Made by a program: the position numbers and the translations under genes. Shown in pieces: positions 34,776 through 42,819 of a stretch of DNA of 51,861 bases. Location of the stretch: positions 1 through 51,861 of IMG/VR virus record IMGVR_UViG_3300030329_004367; one strand, 5' to 3'. The notes below the pieces were generated by a model. It was not told where the DNA came from. It was given only the letters and a program-made list of their open reading frames with translations, and searched no databases. Source of the DNA: a virus. Position 1 is the stretch's first letter. Every line of letters begins with the position of its first letter.

Positions 34776-35411
34776 ATGACAATTCAAACATTAATAAATA
34801 AATCTATCTTAAAACCAGATCCTGTTAGAGATAATATGGATGGTACTTATAGTATTAAAATAAAAGCTAATAAAAAGAATGCAGTAAGATCTACTCAATG
34901 GAATAAATATGCCATATCACATTGTGATGTCTGTGGAAATACTTGCCCTAAAAGACTTGACTCTAAGCCATCAAGAACATATTGTACTTTAATATGTCAT
35001 AGTAAAATGCAACGTGAAATGAATAGACGTTCAAAATACCAAGATAATGATGGTTGGAGGACTAAAGACTCATATCATGGATATATGGTAAAAAGAATAT
35101 GGGATAATCCTTTTTTTACACAAGGTGAATGGGCAACTCAACATAGATATAATATGGCAATGCTTTTAGGAAGAAAGTTATTAAAAAGTGAAGTAGTACA
35201 TCATATTGACATGAATAAAAGAAATAATAATATTAATAATTTGTGGTTATGTAATTCTAGTCAACATCAAATAGCCCATATGTCATTTAATATGTTATGT
35301 GCTGAAGCTATGAGCAGGCCAGTTCAATTTAAATTTAATATAGAAACAGGTAAATATTATCTAATCAACAAGGAGAAAAACAATGACAGCAACAAAAAAG
35401 AGACTAGGTAG
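34776..35411 (+). CDS. HNH endonuclease with zinc-finger N-domain
   Basis: About 211 residues from the start at 34776, which lies 10 nt past AAGGA in the repeated leader; an upstream ATG at 34701 lacks a site. An N-terminal treble-clef-like zinc module (CDVCGNTC, then CTLIC) precedes the HNH nuclease core (SEVVHHIDMNKRNNNINNL, then HQIAH). Free-standing HNH homing endonucleases of this type are common in phages. It lies between structured RNA segments and an AT-hook protein. Confidence 0.85.
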   Translation: MTIQTLINKSILKPDPVRDNMDGTYSIKIKANKKNAVRSTQWNKYAISHCDVCGNTCPKRLDSKPSRTYCTLICHSKMQREMNRRSKYQDNDGWRTKDSYHGYMVKRIWDNPFFTQGEWATQHRYNMAMLLGRKLLKSEVVHHIDMNKRNNNINNLWLCNSSQHQIAHMSFNMLCAEAMSRPVQFKFNIETGKYYLINKEKNNDSNKKETR

Positions 35412-35676
35412 GCCTCGTAAAACAACTACTACTAAAGTTACTAAACGTGTAACTAAAACAGGAACATATAACAATATGCATGAAATAGCTTCAGATGTAA
35501 ATGTCGTAATAAAATCTTTAATCACACAAGATGGAAGATTTACACCACAAGAAGCTTCTGCTATTAGTAAATTATATGGAAATCAATTATCATTAGCAAA
35601 GCTTGAATTAGATCATGCTAGAATAAGTACCGCTAAAACAACAACTACTAAAGATATATTGTCTTTAGGAAATTAA
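35383..35676 (+). CDS. AT-hook-like DNA-binding protein, 97 aa
   Basis: The N-terminus carries KKRLGRPRKTTTT, an AT-hook-type GRP motif in a basic Thr/Lys tail. The rest is a helical domain. The start overlaps the HNH gene by 29 nt and has AAGGAG 8 nt upstream. It may bind minor grooves of AT-rich DNA; a regulator or nucleoid-associated role is plausible. Confidence 0.7.
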   Translation: MTATKKRLGRPRKTTTTKVTKRVTKTGTYNNMHEIASDVNVVIKSLITQDGRFTPQEASAISKLYGNQLSLAKLELDHARISTAKTTTTKDILSLGN

Positions 35677-35695
35677 GCTCCTGTTAGTATGAAAA

Positions 35696-35722
35696 AGGGG
35701 GGAGTATTGTTGGCTTCCCCCT
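35696..35722 (+). other. G-rich/C-rich intercistronic hairpin 1
   Basis: AGGGGGGAG pairs with CTTCCCCCT (one G-U) around a 9-nt loop. Located between the AT-hook gene and the EndoVII-like gene, before AGGAG. Member of the repeated hairpin family. Confidence 0.6.
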
Positions 35723-35739
35723 AATATTTAGGAGATATT

Positions 35740-36102
35740 ATGAATAAAAAATGTACTAAATGTAATTCTATTAAAGATATAAATTCTTTTTATAAATGTA
35801 AAAGTAAGAAAGATGGATTTCAATCTAACTGTAAAGAATGTCATAATGCTGCTACAAATAGATGGAGGAGTAATAATCCAGAAAAATATCAAAATTATGA
35901 AAGAACTAGACATTATACTAAGGCTCAAAAAAAGAGAAATCAAAATTATGCTAAAAAAAGACGTGTTAATATGAATGATTCATATATACGTGAATTAATA
36001 GGTAAAAAAGATAATATTAGAAGTAAAGATATAACACAAGAATTAATAAAAGCTTGGAGAATAAATCTTCAACTTAAGAGATTATTGAGAAAGAAATCTT
36101 AA
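35740..36102 (+). CDS. Zinc-binding EndoVII/HNH-like protein, 120 aa
   Basis: The first 50 residues have two CxxC pairs (CTKC and CKECH, about 30 residues apart) in a SIKDINSFYKCKSKKDG context. This is the zinc module of recombination endonuclease VII-like and related HNH proteins. The C-terminal half is strongly basic. A nuclease core is not complete, so it may be a DNA-binding relative. AGGAG precedes the start. Confidence 0.7.
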   Translation: MNKKCTKCNSIKDINSFYKCKSKKDGFQSNCKECHNAATNRWRSNNPEKYQNYERTRHYTKAQKKRNQNYAKKRRVNMNDSYIRELIGKKDNIRSKDITQELIKAWRINLQLKRLLRKKS

Positions 36103-36106
36103 GTTT

Positions 36107-36142
36107 TGCCATAACTTACGCATGGTCGACCCTGTTATGGCA
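36107..36142 (+). other. Intercistronic hairpin with 9-bp stem
   Basis: TGCCATAAC pairs perfectly with GTTATGGCA around an 18-nt loop, 4 nt past the previous stop. It has an A/U-rich tail but no strong U-tract. Likely an mRNA end or processing element. Confidence 0.55.
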
Positions 36143-36145
36143 TAA

Positions 36146-36173
36146 ATTTCACTAACAATCACTAACATAAGGA
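36146..36173 (+). repeat. Leader repeat, copy 2
   Basis: Differs from 34738-34765 at 3 of 28 positions. It carries the AAGGAG site of the 38-residue gene. Confidence 0.6.
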
Positions 36174-36180
36174 GTAAAAA

Positions 36181-36297
36181 ATGACTCTTCCAAAACTTGA
36201 AGATATGTATGTTTCAGAACATACTGAAGAAATGTATGCACAAATAATTGCTGAAGAAGATATAAAGGAGATATATGGAGAGGACGCTATCGTATGA
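36181..36297 (+). CDS. Small acidic early protein, 38 aa
   Basis: Starts right after the second leader repeat (AAGGAG 7 nt upstream). Acidic and helical (EDMYVSEHTEEMYAQIIAEE). Its end overlaps the next gene by 23 nt. No function recognised. Confidence 0.65.
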   Translation: MTLPKLEDMYVSEHTEEMYAQIIAEEDIKEIYGEDAIV

Positions 36298-36472
36298 AAA
36301 AGAATATACACACCCCGGTAACATATATTTTCAGTATGTTGGTGACATAACCGAGGATGGTGCTATGACGCTACAACAAAAAGCTGGGTATCATCCTGCT
36401 GGTTATGGATTTTATGGTTTTATTGTATTAAATGGTATAGCAAGATGGTATTGTAGCAATAATTGTGATTAG
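36275..36472 (+). CDS. Unrecognised early protein, 65 aa
   Basis: AAGGAG lies 5 nt before the start, within the previous gene. Aromatic- and Gly-rich centre (HPAGYGFYGFIVLNGIARWY), ending in CSNNCD, so it may be beta-structured with a terminal cysteine pair. No family recognised. Confidence 0.65.
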   Translation: MERTLSYEKEYTHPGNIYFQYVGDITEDGAMTLQQKAGYHPAGYGFYGFIVLNGIARWYCSNNCD

Positions 36473-36531
36473 CCTATGAGTTATGCTACTCTAAAAAGCA
36501 GACAAGATCCTACAAGGTTAGGACGATCAGG

Positions 36532-36581
36532 AAGGGGAAGGTTGGAACACTGGATACCGAGAAACGAAGTGTCTTCCCCTT
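36532..36581 (+). other. G-rich/C-rich intercistronic hairpin 2
   Basis: AAGGGGAAG and CTTCCCCTT form a perfect 9-bp closing stem; an inner ACACT/AGTGT helix lies within. TTTTAAATTTT-like sequence follows, so it could work as an intrinsic terminator. Confidence 0.6.
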
Positions 36582-36603
36582 TTAAATTTTAATAGGAGGT
36601 TAT

Positions 36604-36804
36604 ATGACTATATTAAGTAATTGTTGTACTGCTTTTCCTGAAGGAGAAGTAGAAGAAGTCTTAAATGACATAATAGGTACATGTTCTAATTGTCATGAAG
36701 GTGCAATGTTCATTGAAATGGCCGATCTGTTAGAGAATCTAAATGAAGAAATTGATGATGATATAGAGGCTAAAACTATAGGAACTGAAAATGGGAAAGG
36801 TTAA
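36604..36804 (+). CDS. Small zinc-ribbon-like protein, 66 aa
   Basis: Cysteines in an SNCCTAF motif and a GTCSNCHEGA motif suggest one zinc-ribbon site. The rest is acidic (EEIDDDIEAK). Overlaps the next gene by 14 nt; AGGAGG precedes the start. Similar short zinc ribbons are common early phage proteins of unknown role. Confidence 0.7.
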   Translation: MTILSNCCTAFPEGEVEEVLNDIIGTCSNCHEGAMFIEMADLLENLNEEIDDDIEAKTIGTENGKG

Positions 36805-36976
36805 AGAACTGTATTTACAACATAAGTTAGAAAATCCAGAATTATATAATGGACATATGGAAGCAGATATGGAATTATATGATTATTACAAGAAAAATAA
36901 ACTAAGAATGAGAGCATACAAAAAAAGGAAAAAAAATGTCAAAAGAAAGTCAAAAAGAACAAAAACCAGTAGTTAA
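36791..36976 (+). CDS. Small protein with basic C-terminal tail, 61 aa
   Basis: Helical, with the last 20 residues almost all Lys/Arg/Ser (KKRKKNVKRKSKRTK), so it could bind nucleic acid. It overlaps both neighbours (14 and 41 nt). No family recognised. Confidence 0.65.
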   Translation: MGKVKELYLQHKLENPELYNGHMEADMELYDYYKKNKLRMRAYKKRKKNVKRKSKRTKTSS

Positions 36977-37361
36977 GTATACAAAATATCAACAAGGAGA
37001 TGTTGTTATGTATAGATTAGAAGATTCTAATCAATTTGAAAAATATAAATCATATTCAAATTATGCTAAGTATATTGGAAAGACCAATGAAAATGCTATA
37101 CTTGCATTTGGAGAAGTAACTGGACATACTCATAGAGTTGAAATGTCTAAAATGTTAGAAAATGCAGGTATTAAACTACATATGGAAAATGGTAGACATG
37201 CAGGAAAAGATGTTCCTAGAGCATTTGAAGTTACAGGGTCAGAAGTTGAATTAGAGCATGAAGAACATGATACTGTTACATTACCTCCGGGTAAATATGT
37301 AGTAAAGATTGTACGTGAATTTAACCATATAACAAGGAGAGCACAATATGTCGCAGATTAA
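36936..37361 (+). CDS. TGHxHR-motif phage protein, 141 aa
   Basis: Shows the pattern GDVVMYR, FGEVTGHTHRVE, LEHEEHDTVTLPPGKYVV and IVREF, found in a widespread family of small phage proteins of unknown function. The His-rich GEVTGHTHR and EHEEH motifs suggest a metal-binding beta barrel. It overlaps the basic-tail gene upstream and the next gene by 14 nt. Confidence 0.75.
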   Translation: MSKESQKEQKPVVKYTKYQQGDVVMYRLEDSNQFEKYKSYSNYAKYIGKTNENAILAFGEVTGHTHRVEMSKMLENAGIKLHMENGRHAGKDVPRAFEVTGSEVELEHEEHDTVTLPPGKYVVKIVREFNHITRRAQYVAD

Positions 37362-38454
37362 TTTTGATAATTTTTCAAATGATACAATAGATAATAGCCG
37401 TGTTGAATATCTTATAAAACATGGAAAGCCTAAAGATATTGTATTCTTTAAAGGCGAAACAGGTGATAGATATACTATATATTTATTCATCAAAAAGACC
37501 ATAAAACAAACTGATATATATACTGTTTGGAACACATACGCTCATAGTACTGATAAAGGTAATTATGTAGGTAGTATTACATCAGACTTTATTTTACATG
37601 CTACTGGTGAAAAAACTTGGTCTAGTTGGAAAGGAGCTGCTGGAGAACTTGTAAAGCAATTAATGAGACAAGGACTATGTCCTATAAAAGATGATAAAAA
37701 ATTTACAATAAAATTCTGTAGATCATCATATTTTATAAAAACTCATGATAAAAATGAATGTACTCCTTGGCTTGGAATGAAAATAGATCTTAAATCTGGA
37801 TTGTTAGTAAATAAGCCTACTAAAGAAGCTAAACAGATATATAATACAGCTAAAGAACAAGATAAAGCTCAACGTAAACGTAATTATATAGCAAATAAAG
37901 AAAATAAAGCTGCACTTAGAAGGTATAATTTAGCTGGCGGTGATACTCAATTCCAAACTAGAGAATGGATAGATGGAAAAATGGTAGACAAAATAGATCC
38001 TACTATAGAAACAATGGATTGGTCTAAAGTTCCCATAGATGATGTATTCAGACATCGTAATGCTACATTAAGAAGTAATATAATAGAGCATTATGGAATG
38101 AATGCTATACTTGAAACATTAGAGCATGAAGTAATAGATGAAGATACTATTGATGGACGTAAATATAAACTACTTAATGTTACCATTCCTGATTTCTCTA
38201 ATAATTCTCCTGATTCAGATTCATATAAAGGTTTGTATTTAGAAATGATTAATCCTTCTACAGGAGAAAGTCATTTTGAAGGTGTACCTAATGTGCAAAC
38301 TGATGGTGGATGGGGGAATGGCTTTATAACAGAACCTACTGTAAAATGTGCTTTAACTTGGAGAGATAATGATATTTCTGTACAAGTAGAAGGATGGGAT
38401 AGTGCAAAGTTACATAATAGTTCTACTTATGTCAAACCTATAGTTCTTAAATAA
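37348..38454 (+). CDS. Large early protein with DUF6745-like C-terminal domain
   Basis: 368 residues. The N-terminal 160 residues contain an aromatic, basic stretch (YTVWNTYAHSTDKG, then WSSWKGAAGELVKQLMRQG). A Lys/Asn-rich linker follows. The C-terminal part (VFRHRNATLRSNIIEHYG, then LYLEMINPSTGESHFEGV) resembles DUF6745 repeats. That match is by eye and weak. Largest early gene besides primase-helicase; role unknown. Confidence 0.6.
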   Translation: MSQINFDNFSNDTIDNSRVEYLIKHGKPKDIVFFKGETGDRYTIYLFIKKTIKQTDIYTVWNTYAHSTDKGNYVGSITSDFILHATGEKTWSSWKGAAGELVKQLMRQGLCPIKDDKKFTIKFCRSSYFIKTHDKNECTPWLGMKIDLKSGLLVNKPTKEAKQIYNTAKEQDKAQRKRNYIANKENKAALRRYNLAGGDTQFQTREWIDGKMVDKIDPTIETMDWSKVPIDDVFRHRNATLRSNIIEHYGMNAILETLEHEVIDEDTIDGRKYKLLNVTIPDFSNNSPDSDSYKGLYLEMINPSTGESHFEGVPNVQTDGGWGNGFITEPTVKCALTWRDNDISVQVEGWDSAKLHNSSTYVKPIVLK

Positions 38455-38463
38455 GGAGAGTAT

Positions 38464-38622
38464 ATGGCAGAAATAAAAACATATGATGTACTTATATCAT
38501 ATCCAATTAAAGTTGGAGCTGAAAGTGAAGAACATGTTAAGGAAATAATAATGTCTAATGAACTTTTACGTAATGCTTCAGACTTAACACTTCATATAAC
38601 GGAGGTAAAAGATGAAAAATAA
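38464..38622 (+). CDS. Small acidic protein, 52 aa
   Basis: AAGGAG lies 5 nt upstream. Pattern YDVLISYPIKVGAESEEHV then LTLHITEVK suggests a small alpha/beta sandwich. The stop overlaps the next start by 11 nt. No family recognised. Confidence 0.65.
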   Translation: MAEIKTYDVLISYPIKVGAESEEHVKEIIMSNELLRNASDLTLHITEVKDEK

Positions 38623-38830
38623 TCAAACTGATTTCATAGCTGATAGATTTTCAATTATAGACAAAGAATGCGATGAAGGCATTATAGCTGTAAGAGAAAA
38701 AGCATCTGTTCAGGTTGATAGACAGAAAAAAGTAGTTAAAATGCATGACTATTCTTATACCTTTGATGAAATAATAGCTGTTGCAGAGAAACTTAAGAGA
38801 CTGGATTCAACTAATTTGACTTTCAGTTGA
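38612..38830 (+). CDS. Unrecognised early protein, 72 aa
   Basis: GGAGG lies 6 nt upstream. Mixed charge; a beta-prone middle (KASVQVDRQKKVVKMHDYSY) and a helical C-terminus. A G-rich hairpin follows its stop. Function unknown. Confidence 0.65.
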   Translation: MKNNQTDFIADRFSIIDKECDEGIIAVREKASVQVDRQKKVVKMHDYSYTFDEIIAVAEKLKRLDSTNLTFS

Positions 38831-38840
38831 TGGAGGAATG

Positions 38841-38891
38841 TGGGGGAAGTGACTAGAGTATATAGTTTAAGCCTATAGCTTTCTTCCCCCA
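38841..38891 (+). other. G-rich/C-rich intercistronic hairpin 3
   Basis: TGGGGGAAG and CTTCCCCCA form a perfect 9-bp stem; an inner TATAG/CTATA helix lies within. ATTTTAT follows. Same arm sequences as the hairpins at 35696 and 36532. Confidence 0.6.
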
Positions 38892-38907
38892 TTTTATCCT
38901 TGTAAAT

Positions 38908-39096
38908 GTGACGCAAGACACATTATATTTACCGATGGTTAGTGAGTCAAGTTTGGAAGATATAGTTATTAAATCTTATCTTGAATTATATTTACGTTCA
39001 TTAAATGAATCACGTTCACATAGGTTTATAACTATTATCAAGAACAGGATGTTAGAGCTTATTAAGCGTAAGCAGCTGAGAAACCAAAACAAATAA
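38908..39096 (+). CDS. Small basic protein before ERF, start uncertain
   Basis: 62 codons from GTG at 38908; an ATG at about 38935 is an alternative. Neither has a good ribosome binding site. The helical basic C-terminus (FITIIKNRMLELIKRKQLRN) looks protein-like. It lies 22 nt before the ERF gene. Could be spurious. Confidence 0.5.
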   Translation: MTQDTLYLPMVSESSLEDIVIKSYLELYLRSLNESRSHRFITIIKNRMLELIKRKQLRNQNK

Positions 39097-39118
39097 AATA
39101 ATAAAATAAGGAGATATT

Positions 39119-39619
39119 ATGGAAGAACCAGTTTCCAATGGGGACACTGCCCCACAAATCGACTCCAATGAACTATGGAAATCTGAAGAAATAGATAAAC
39201 TTGCAAAAGCTTTATCATTAGCTCAAAAAGAAATTAAAGGAGCTGAAAAGAAATCAACTAATCCTTTCTTTAACTCTGGATATGCAGATTTACATACGGT
39301 AATAGAGTCATCTTTTCCACATTTAACCAAATATGGACTATCAGTCATTCAAGGTAATGATGGAAGGCCCGGAGAATTTTATATAACTACAATGTTATTA
39401 CATGAATCTGGTCAATGGATTAAATCTAGATTGAAAATGCCAATAGAAAAAGCTACTGCTCAAGCTATTGGATCTACTATAACATATGGAAGAAGATATG
39501 GTCTTTCAGCTATGGTAGGTATATCACAATATGATGATGATGGTAATGCTGCTTCTAATAGAGGTGGTTTAACACAAAAACATAGTGCAAGTCTTAACAA
39601 TAAACAAGGAGTAAAATAA
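39119..39619 (+). CDS. erf: ERF-family single-strand annealing protein
   Basis: 166 residues. Pattern IDKLAKALSLAQKEI, FFNSGYADLHTVIE, TTMLLHESGQWI and IGSTITYGRRYGLSAMVGI is diagnostic for the ERF family (P22 Erf, lactococcal Sak3-like). It anneals complementary strands in phage recombination and can support genome circularisation or repair. The C-terminus is short and basic. It overlaps the SSB-like gene by 1 nt (TAATG), so the pair is probably translated together. AAGGAG precedes the start. Confidence 0.9.
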   Translation: MEEPVSNGDTAPQIDSNELWKSEEIDKLAKALSLAQKEIKGAEKKSTNPFFNSGYADLHTVIESSFPHLTKYGLSVIQGNDGRPGEFYITTMLLHESGQWIKSRLKMPIEKATAQAIGSTITYGRRYGLSAMVGISQYDDDGNAASNRGGLTQKHSASLNNKQGVK

Positions 39620-40194
39620 TGGCTGTAAAAACAATGTCTGCTAATAGTGGTGGAGATGGTAAATTTAATGAAGGTTGGCATGAATTAACTATTTCTAAAG
39701 CATCTTATGGAATATATAAAGGTGGTGGTGGTGAAAAAAGATATATAAGTCTTGAATTTGATGGATATCCTGATAATATGGATTTACGTATCTATGAAGT
39801 AAGCAATAAAACTACTGGTGAGGAATTTAAAATTGCTAATTTATTTAAGCATGCAAATGCTGGAATAATTGGAGTTCTTAAAGACCCAACAGGTAAAAAG
39901 CCTGTAATTCAATATGATGATGATGAAAGTGGTTTAATTAATAAAAAAGTTAATGTCCTCTTTTATAAAGAAAGAAAGACTGGTAACGGATATACACGTA
40001 TGTTTGATAGTATTGCGCCTGTTGAGCAAGAAGGAGAACATCTTTCTTATACTGCAGATCAAGTAAAAGCTATACAAACCTCTATAGAGAAAAATTTAAC
40101 AAAAATGTTAGATTCTTCTACTAATAATAGTTTCGGTACTACTACATTAGATGCTGAAACTACAGTTGCTGGAGATGCTACAATTCCTTTCTAA
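39619..40194 (+). CDS. SSB-like protein coupled to ERF
   Basis: 191 residues. An OB-fold-like beta-rich core (residues about 15-130; KRYISLEFDGYPDNMDLRIY, then VLFYKERKTGNGYTRMF) is followed by a disordered Ser/Thr-rich tail ending in ATIPF. A terminal IPF resembles the protein-interaction tip of bacterial SSB. Next to ERF, this is the expected place for a phage single-stranded DNA-binding protein. Confidence 0.7.
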   Translation: MAVKTMSANSGGDGKFNEGWHELTISKASYGIYKGGGGEKRYISLEFDGYPDNMDLRIYEVSNKTTGEEFKIANLFKHANAGIIGVLKDPTGKKPVIQYDDDESGLINKKVNVLFYKERKTGNGYTRMFDSIAPVEQEGEHLSYTADQVKAIQTSIEKNLTKMLDSSTNNSFGTTTLDAETTVAGDATIPF

Positions 40195-40207
40195 ATAGGA
40201 CAATCTA

Positions 40208-40256
40208 TAAAGGGGGGAGAAAAAGCTTTGTAAGCCTTGGCGAACTCCCTCCTTTA
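40208..40256 (+). other. G-rich/C-rich intercistronic hairpin 4
   Basis: TAAAGGGGGGAG pairs over 12 bp (one G-U) with CTCCCTCCTTTA, closing a 25-nt interior. A/U-rich sequence and AGGAG follow. Member of the repeated family. Confidence 0.6.
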
Positions 40257-40273
40257 GTAATTTAGGAGATACT

Positions 40274-40447
40274 ATGGCTAAAAAAGTACCTAAAGAAATA
40301 GCTAATGAATTATATAAAGCTATAAATAGACTTGAATATGCTACAGAATTATTGAAAATGTGGGTAGAGTATATGGATAGTGACTTAAGTGAAGCAGAAA
40401 GAGTATTAGTAAATAAATCAAAAGAATTTTTAGGAGATAATACATGA
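40274..40447 (+). CDS. Small helical protein, 57 aa
   Basis: AGGAG lies 6 nt upstream. Helical (KEIANELYKAINRLEYATEL). Its stop overlaps the next start (ATGA). Position beside a winged-helix protein suggests a DNA-metabolism or regulatory partner; unproven. Confidence 0.65.
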   Translation: MAKKVPKEIANELYKAINRLEYATELLKMWVEYMDSDLSEAERVLVNKSKEFLGDNT

Positions 40448-40737
40448 GTTATTATAATACTACTGCAGAAACAGGCAATATATTAGATAATGCTTGGGTT
40501 AAAACTGCAAATCAAGATGAATTAGTTTTATCAATTTTTATTAAGAATAGAACTGTTGTATTCACACCACATGAAATACAAAGTATCCTTCGTGATGATT
40601 ATGAAAAATTATTCCCAATAACGTCTGTTAGAAGGTCTATAAATACATTAACTAAAAGAGAAGCTTTAGAAAAGACTACAACTAAAAGAAAAGGTGGCTG
40701 GGGAAGAAGTAATTATTGTTGGAAATATAAGGAGTAA
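40444..40737 (+). CDS. Winged-helix DNA-binding protein, 97 aa
   Basis: Pattern QDELVLSIFIKN, FTPHEIQSIL, FPITSVRRSINTLTKR then TTKRKGGWGRSNYCWKY is a helix-turn-helix with a basic wing. Probably a transcriptional or replication regulator acting on phage DNA. It is translationally coupled to the preceding small gene. Confidence 0.75.
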   Translation: MSYYNTTAETGNILDNAWVKTANQDELVLSIFIKNRTVVFTPHEIQSILRDDYEKLFPITSVRRSINTLTKREALEKTTTKRKGGWGRSNYCWKYKE

Positions 40738-40738
40738 T

Positions 40739-40891
40739 ATGAATATATATGAAATAGTAAATCTATGGTATGAAACACAACATGGACATTATCTTAAATG
40801 TAGAAAAGCTCAAATTAAATTTTCTGAAGAAATGCATAAATTACACGAAGCCATGAATCAACAACAAACTCATGGAGATGAACCTATTTAA
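40739..40891 (+). CDS. Small helical protein, 50 aa
   Basis: Start at 40739 has AAGGAG 5 nt upstream; an upstream in-frame ATG overlaps the previous gene. Helical (MNIYEIVNLWYETQHGHYLK). It lies just before primase-helicase and may be an accessory factor. Confidence 0.65.
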   Translation: MNIYEIVNLWYETQHGHYLKCRKAQIKFSEEMHKLHEAMNQQQTHGDEPI

Positions 40892-40900
40892 GGAGAAAGA

Positions 40901-42634
40901 ATGATAAAAGAATACGCATTTGGGTTATCAAATAGACATCATTTTGGTGATGTTTCTGATGTTGAGAAGTGGACTGGTATGGCGCAAGATACTTTTATGT
41001 CCCTATGGGATTATGATGGTCACGTAGTTGACTATGTTAAAGAAAAGAAAACACTTGCCTCATATGATGGAATGTTATATATGCCAGATGAATTTCTTCT
41101 CGATGTTGATGGTGAGAATCCTGATAGAGCTAAACAAAAAGCTATCGGTCTTACTATATTATTAGATGATTTATGTATACCTTATAGGATCTATTTCTCT
41201 GGAACTGGTTTTCATTTAGGAATACCGGGACAGGCATTTAGATGGAAACCTTCACCTGATTTACATCTTAAAGTTAAAGATGAACTACAGGATAAAGGTA
41301 TATATGAATATGCAGATGTATCTGTATCTGATAAAACAAGATTAATTAGAGTAGTTAATACTTTAAATAGTAAATCTAAACTTTATAAAATACCTTTAGA
41401 GCATGCTGAATTACATAAAACAATAACTGAAATACAATCACTAGCAAAAACGCAAAGATCTACATATAAGTGGACTACATTAGAATGTGAGCCTGTATTT
41501 GATGTATTAAAACGTAAATCTAAAGCAAGTGATAAAGAATTTGAAACCGTAACACTTGGTAGGACTCCAGATCCTATCTGGTATCCATGTATACAAACTA
41601 TGATGAGTGGAACCGGGCAAGGCTCTAGACATCAAATAGCTTTACGTATAGCTGCATTTCTTAGATGGAGATATCCTGAACATATTGTTCGATTAATTAT
41701 GGAAGATTGGAGACAAAGAGTTGATTTGTCTAAACATCCTTTTACTAAATCTGAAATGGATAAAATAGTTACTGATTGTTATGATGGTCATAATGGTAAT
41801 GGTTATAATTATGGATGTACTGATGTTCATATGGACAATCATTGTCAATCAACTTGTAGACTATATAAAGCTAAAAAGTCTCAAAACTTAATGGATGCTA
41901 AATCTATGGAAAAAGAACTTGTTGAATTTCTAACAAGAGATCATGATCCTATAGATATAGGCAAGTTTTATGGACAAACATTTCCTATCTATCCGGGCGA
42001 GGTTGTAATACTACAAGCTCCACCTAAATCTATGAAAACAATGTTATTACAGAATTGGGTTAATAAGCTGAAAAGACCAACATATTTTATAGAAATGGAA
42101 ATGTCTCCACGTCAAATGTGGATGAGATTTGTTATGATGGAAAAAGGTTGGAATGAAGAGGAGCTAAAAGCACATTATAAACAATATGCTAATGGTATAT
42201 CTCAAGATTTTGACTGGCTTACAATAGATTATAATAGTTGTTATGCTCATGAGTTAAATAAACGTATTATGATGCTACCATATAAACCGGAAATAATAGT
42301 AGTAGATCATATGGGATTATTTAGATCTCAAAAGTCTGACAATAATATGAAAGTAGAAGAAGTATCTCAAGCTTTAATGGAGCTTGCAATTCAGAACAAT
42401 GTAGTAGTATTTGCTGTATCTGAAATAACAAAACAAGCTTTTCATGAAGGTATGGACATAACTTCAGCAAAAGGATCATTTAGAATTGGATATAATGCTA
42501 ATAAAGTCCTCTCTCTCACTCCTTATAAGGATGATGATAATCTGATTAAATATTTAAAAATTCAGTGCACAGCTAATAGAGAGAAAGAAGGATTAAATTT
42601 AGAATTAAATGTAAATGGAGCGACAATAGGATGA
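40901..42634 (+). CDS. Primase-helicase: prim-pol-like N-domain, RecA/DnaB-like C-domain
   Basis: 577 residues. The N-terminal primase shows the acidic LLDVDGE motif (66-71) and SGTGFHLG (100-107), typical of archaeo-eukaryotic primase/prim-pol proteins. A PriCT-like stretch (236-290) precedes a Cys/His cluster (C306, H314, C315, C319). The C-terminal RecA-like domain has PGEVVILQAPPKSMKTML (Walker A, 372-380) and EIIVVDHMG (Walker B, 464-472). The Walker A is PPKSMKT rather than GxxxxGKT. It should unwind DNA and lay primers for replication. AAGGAG precedes the start. Confidence 0.88.
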   Translation: MIKEYAFGLSNRHHFGDVSDVEKWTGMAQDTFMSLWDYDGHVVDYVKEKKTLASYDGMLYMPDEFLLDVDGENPDRAKQKAIGLTILLDDLCIPYRIYFSGTGFHLGIPGQAFRWKPSPDLHLKVKDELQDKGIYEYADVSVSDKTRLIRVVNTLNSKSKLYKIPLEHAELHKTITEIQSLAKTQRSTYKWTTLECEPVFDVLKRKSKASDKEFETVTLGRTPDPIWYPCIQTMMSGTGQGSRHQIALRIAAFLRWRYPEHIVRLIMEDWRQRVDLSKHPFTKSEMDKIVTDCYDGHNGNGYNYGCTDVHMDNHCQSTCRLYKAKKSQNLMDAKSMEKELVEFLTRDHDPIDIGKFYGQTFPIYPGEVVILQAPPKSMKTMLLQNWVNKLKRPTYFIEMEMSPRQMWMRFVMMEKGWNEEELKAHYKQYANGISQDFDWLTIDYNSCYAHELNKRIMMLPYKPEIIVVDHMGLFRSQKSDNNMKVEEVSQALMELAIQNNVVVFAVSEITKQAFHEGMDITSAKGSFRIGYNANKVLSLTPYKDDDNLIKYLKIQCTANREKEGLNLELNVNGATIG

Positions 42635-42819
42635 AAGAAATACAAATAACTAAATGGCTAGATCCTGAAGATGAAACTTGGTATAACGGTACATATATTA
42701 CTACTTGCGAATGGTTAATGATTGAAAAAGATCGACTTGAAAAAATAACTAAAAAGCGAGTAGTAATACGTACTGATGGCAATGGTGCTAAAGCAATATT
42801 TAGGGAGAAAATTAAATGA
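42631..42819 (+). CDS. Small protein coupled to primase-helicase, 62 aa
   Basis: Start overlaps the primase-helicase stop (ATGA). Trp-rich N-terminal part (KWLDPEDETWYNGTYIT) and a basic middle. Unrecognised; could be a replication accessory. Confidence 0.7.
   Translation: MKEIQITKWLDPEDETWYNGTYITTCEWLMIEKDRLEKITKKRVVIRTDGNGAKAIFREKIK

Noticed and set aside
36294-36350. Overlapping 18-codon frame starting at 36294
   Set aside because: Too short and overlaps a gene with a good ribosome binding site.
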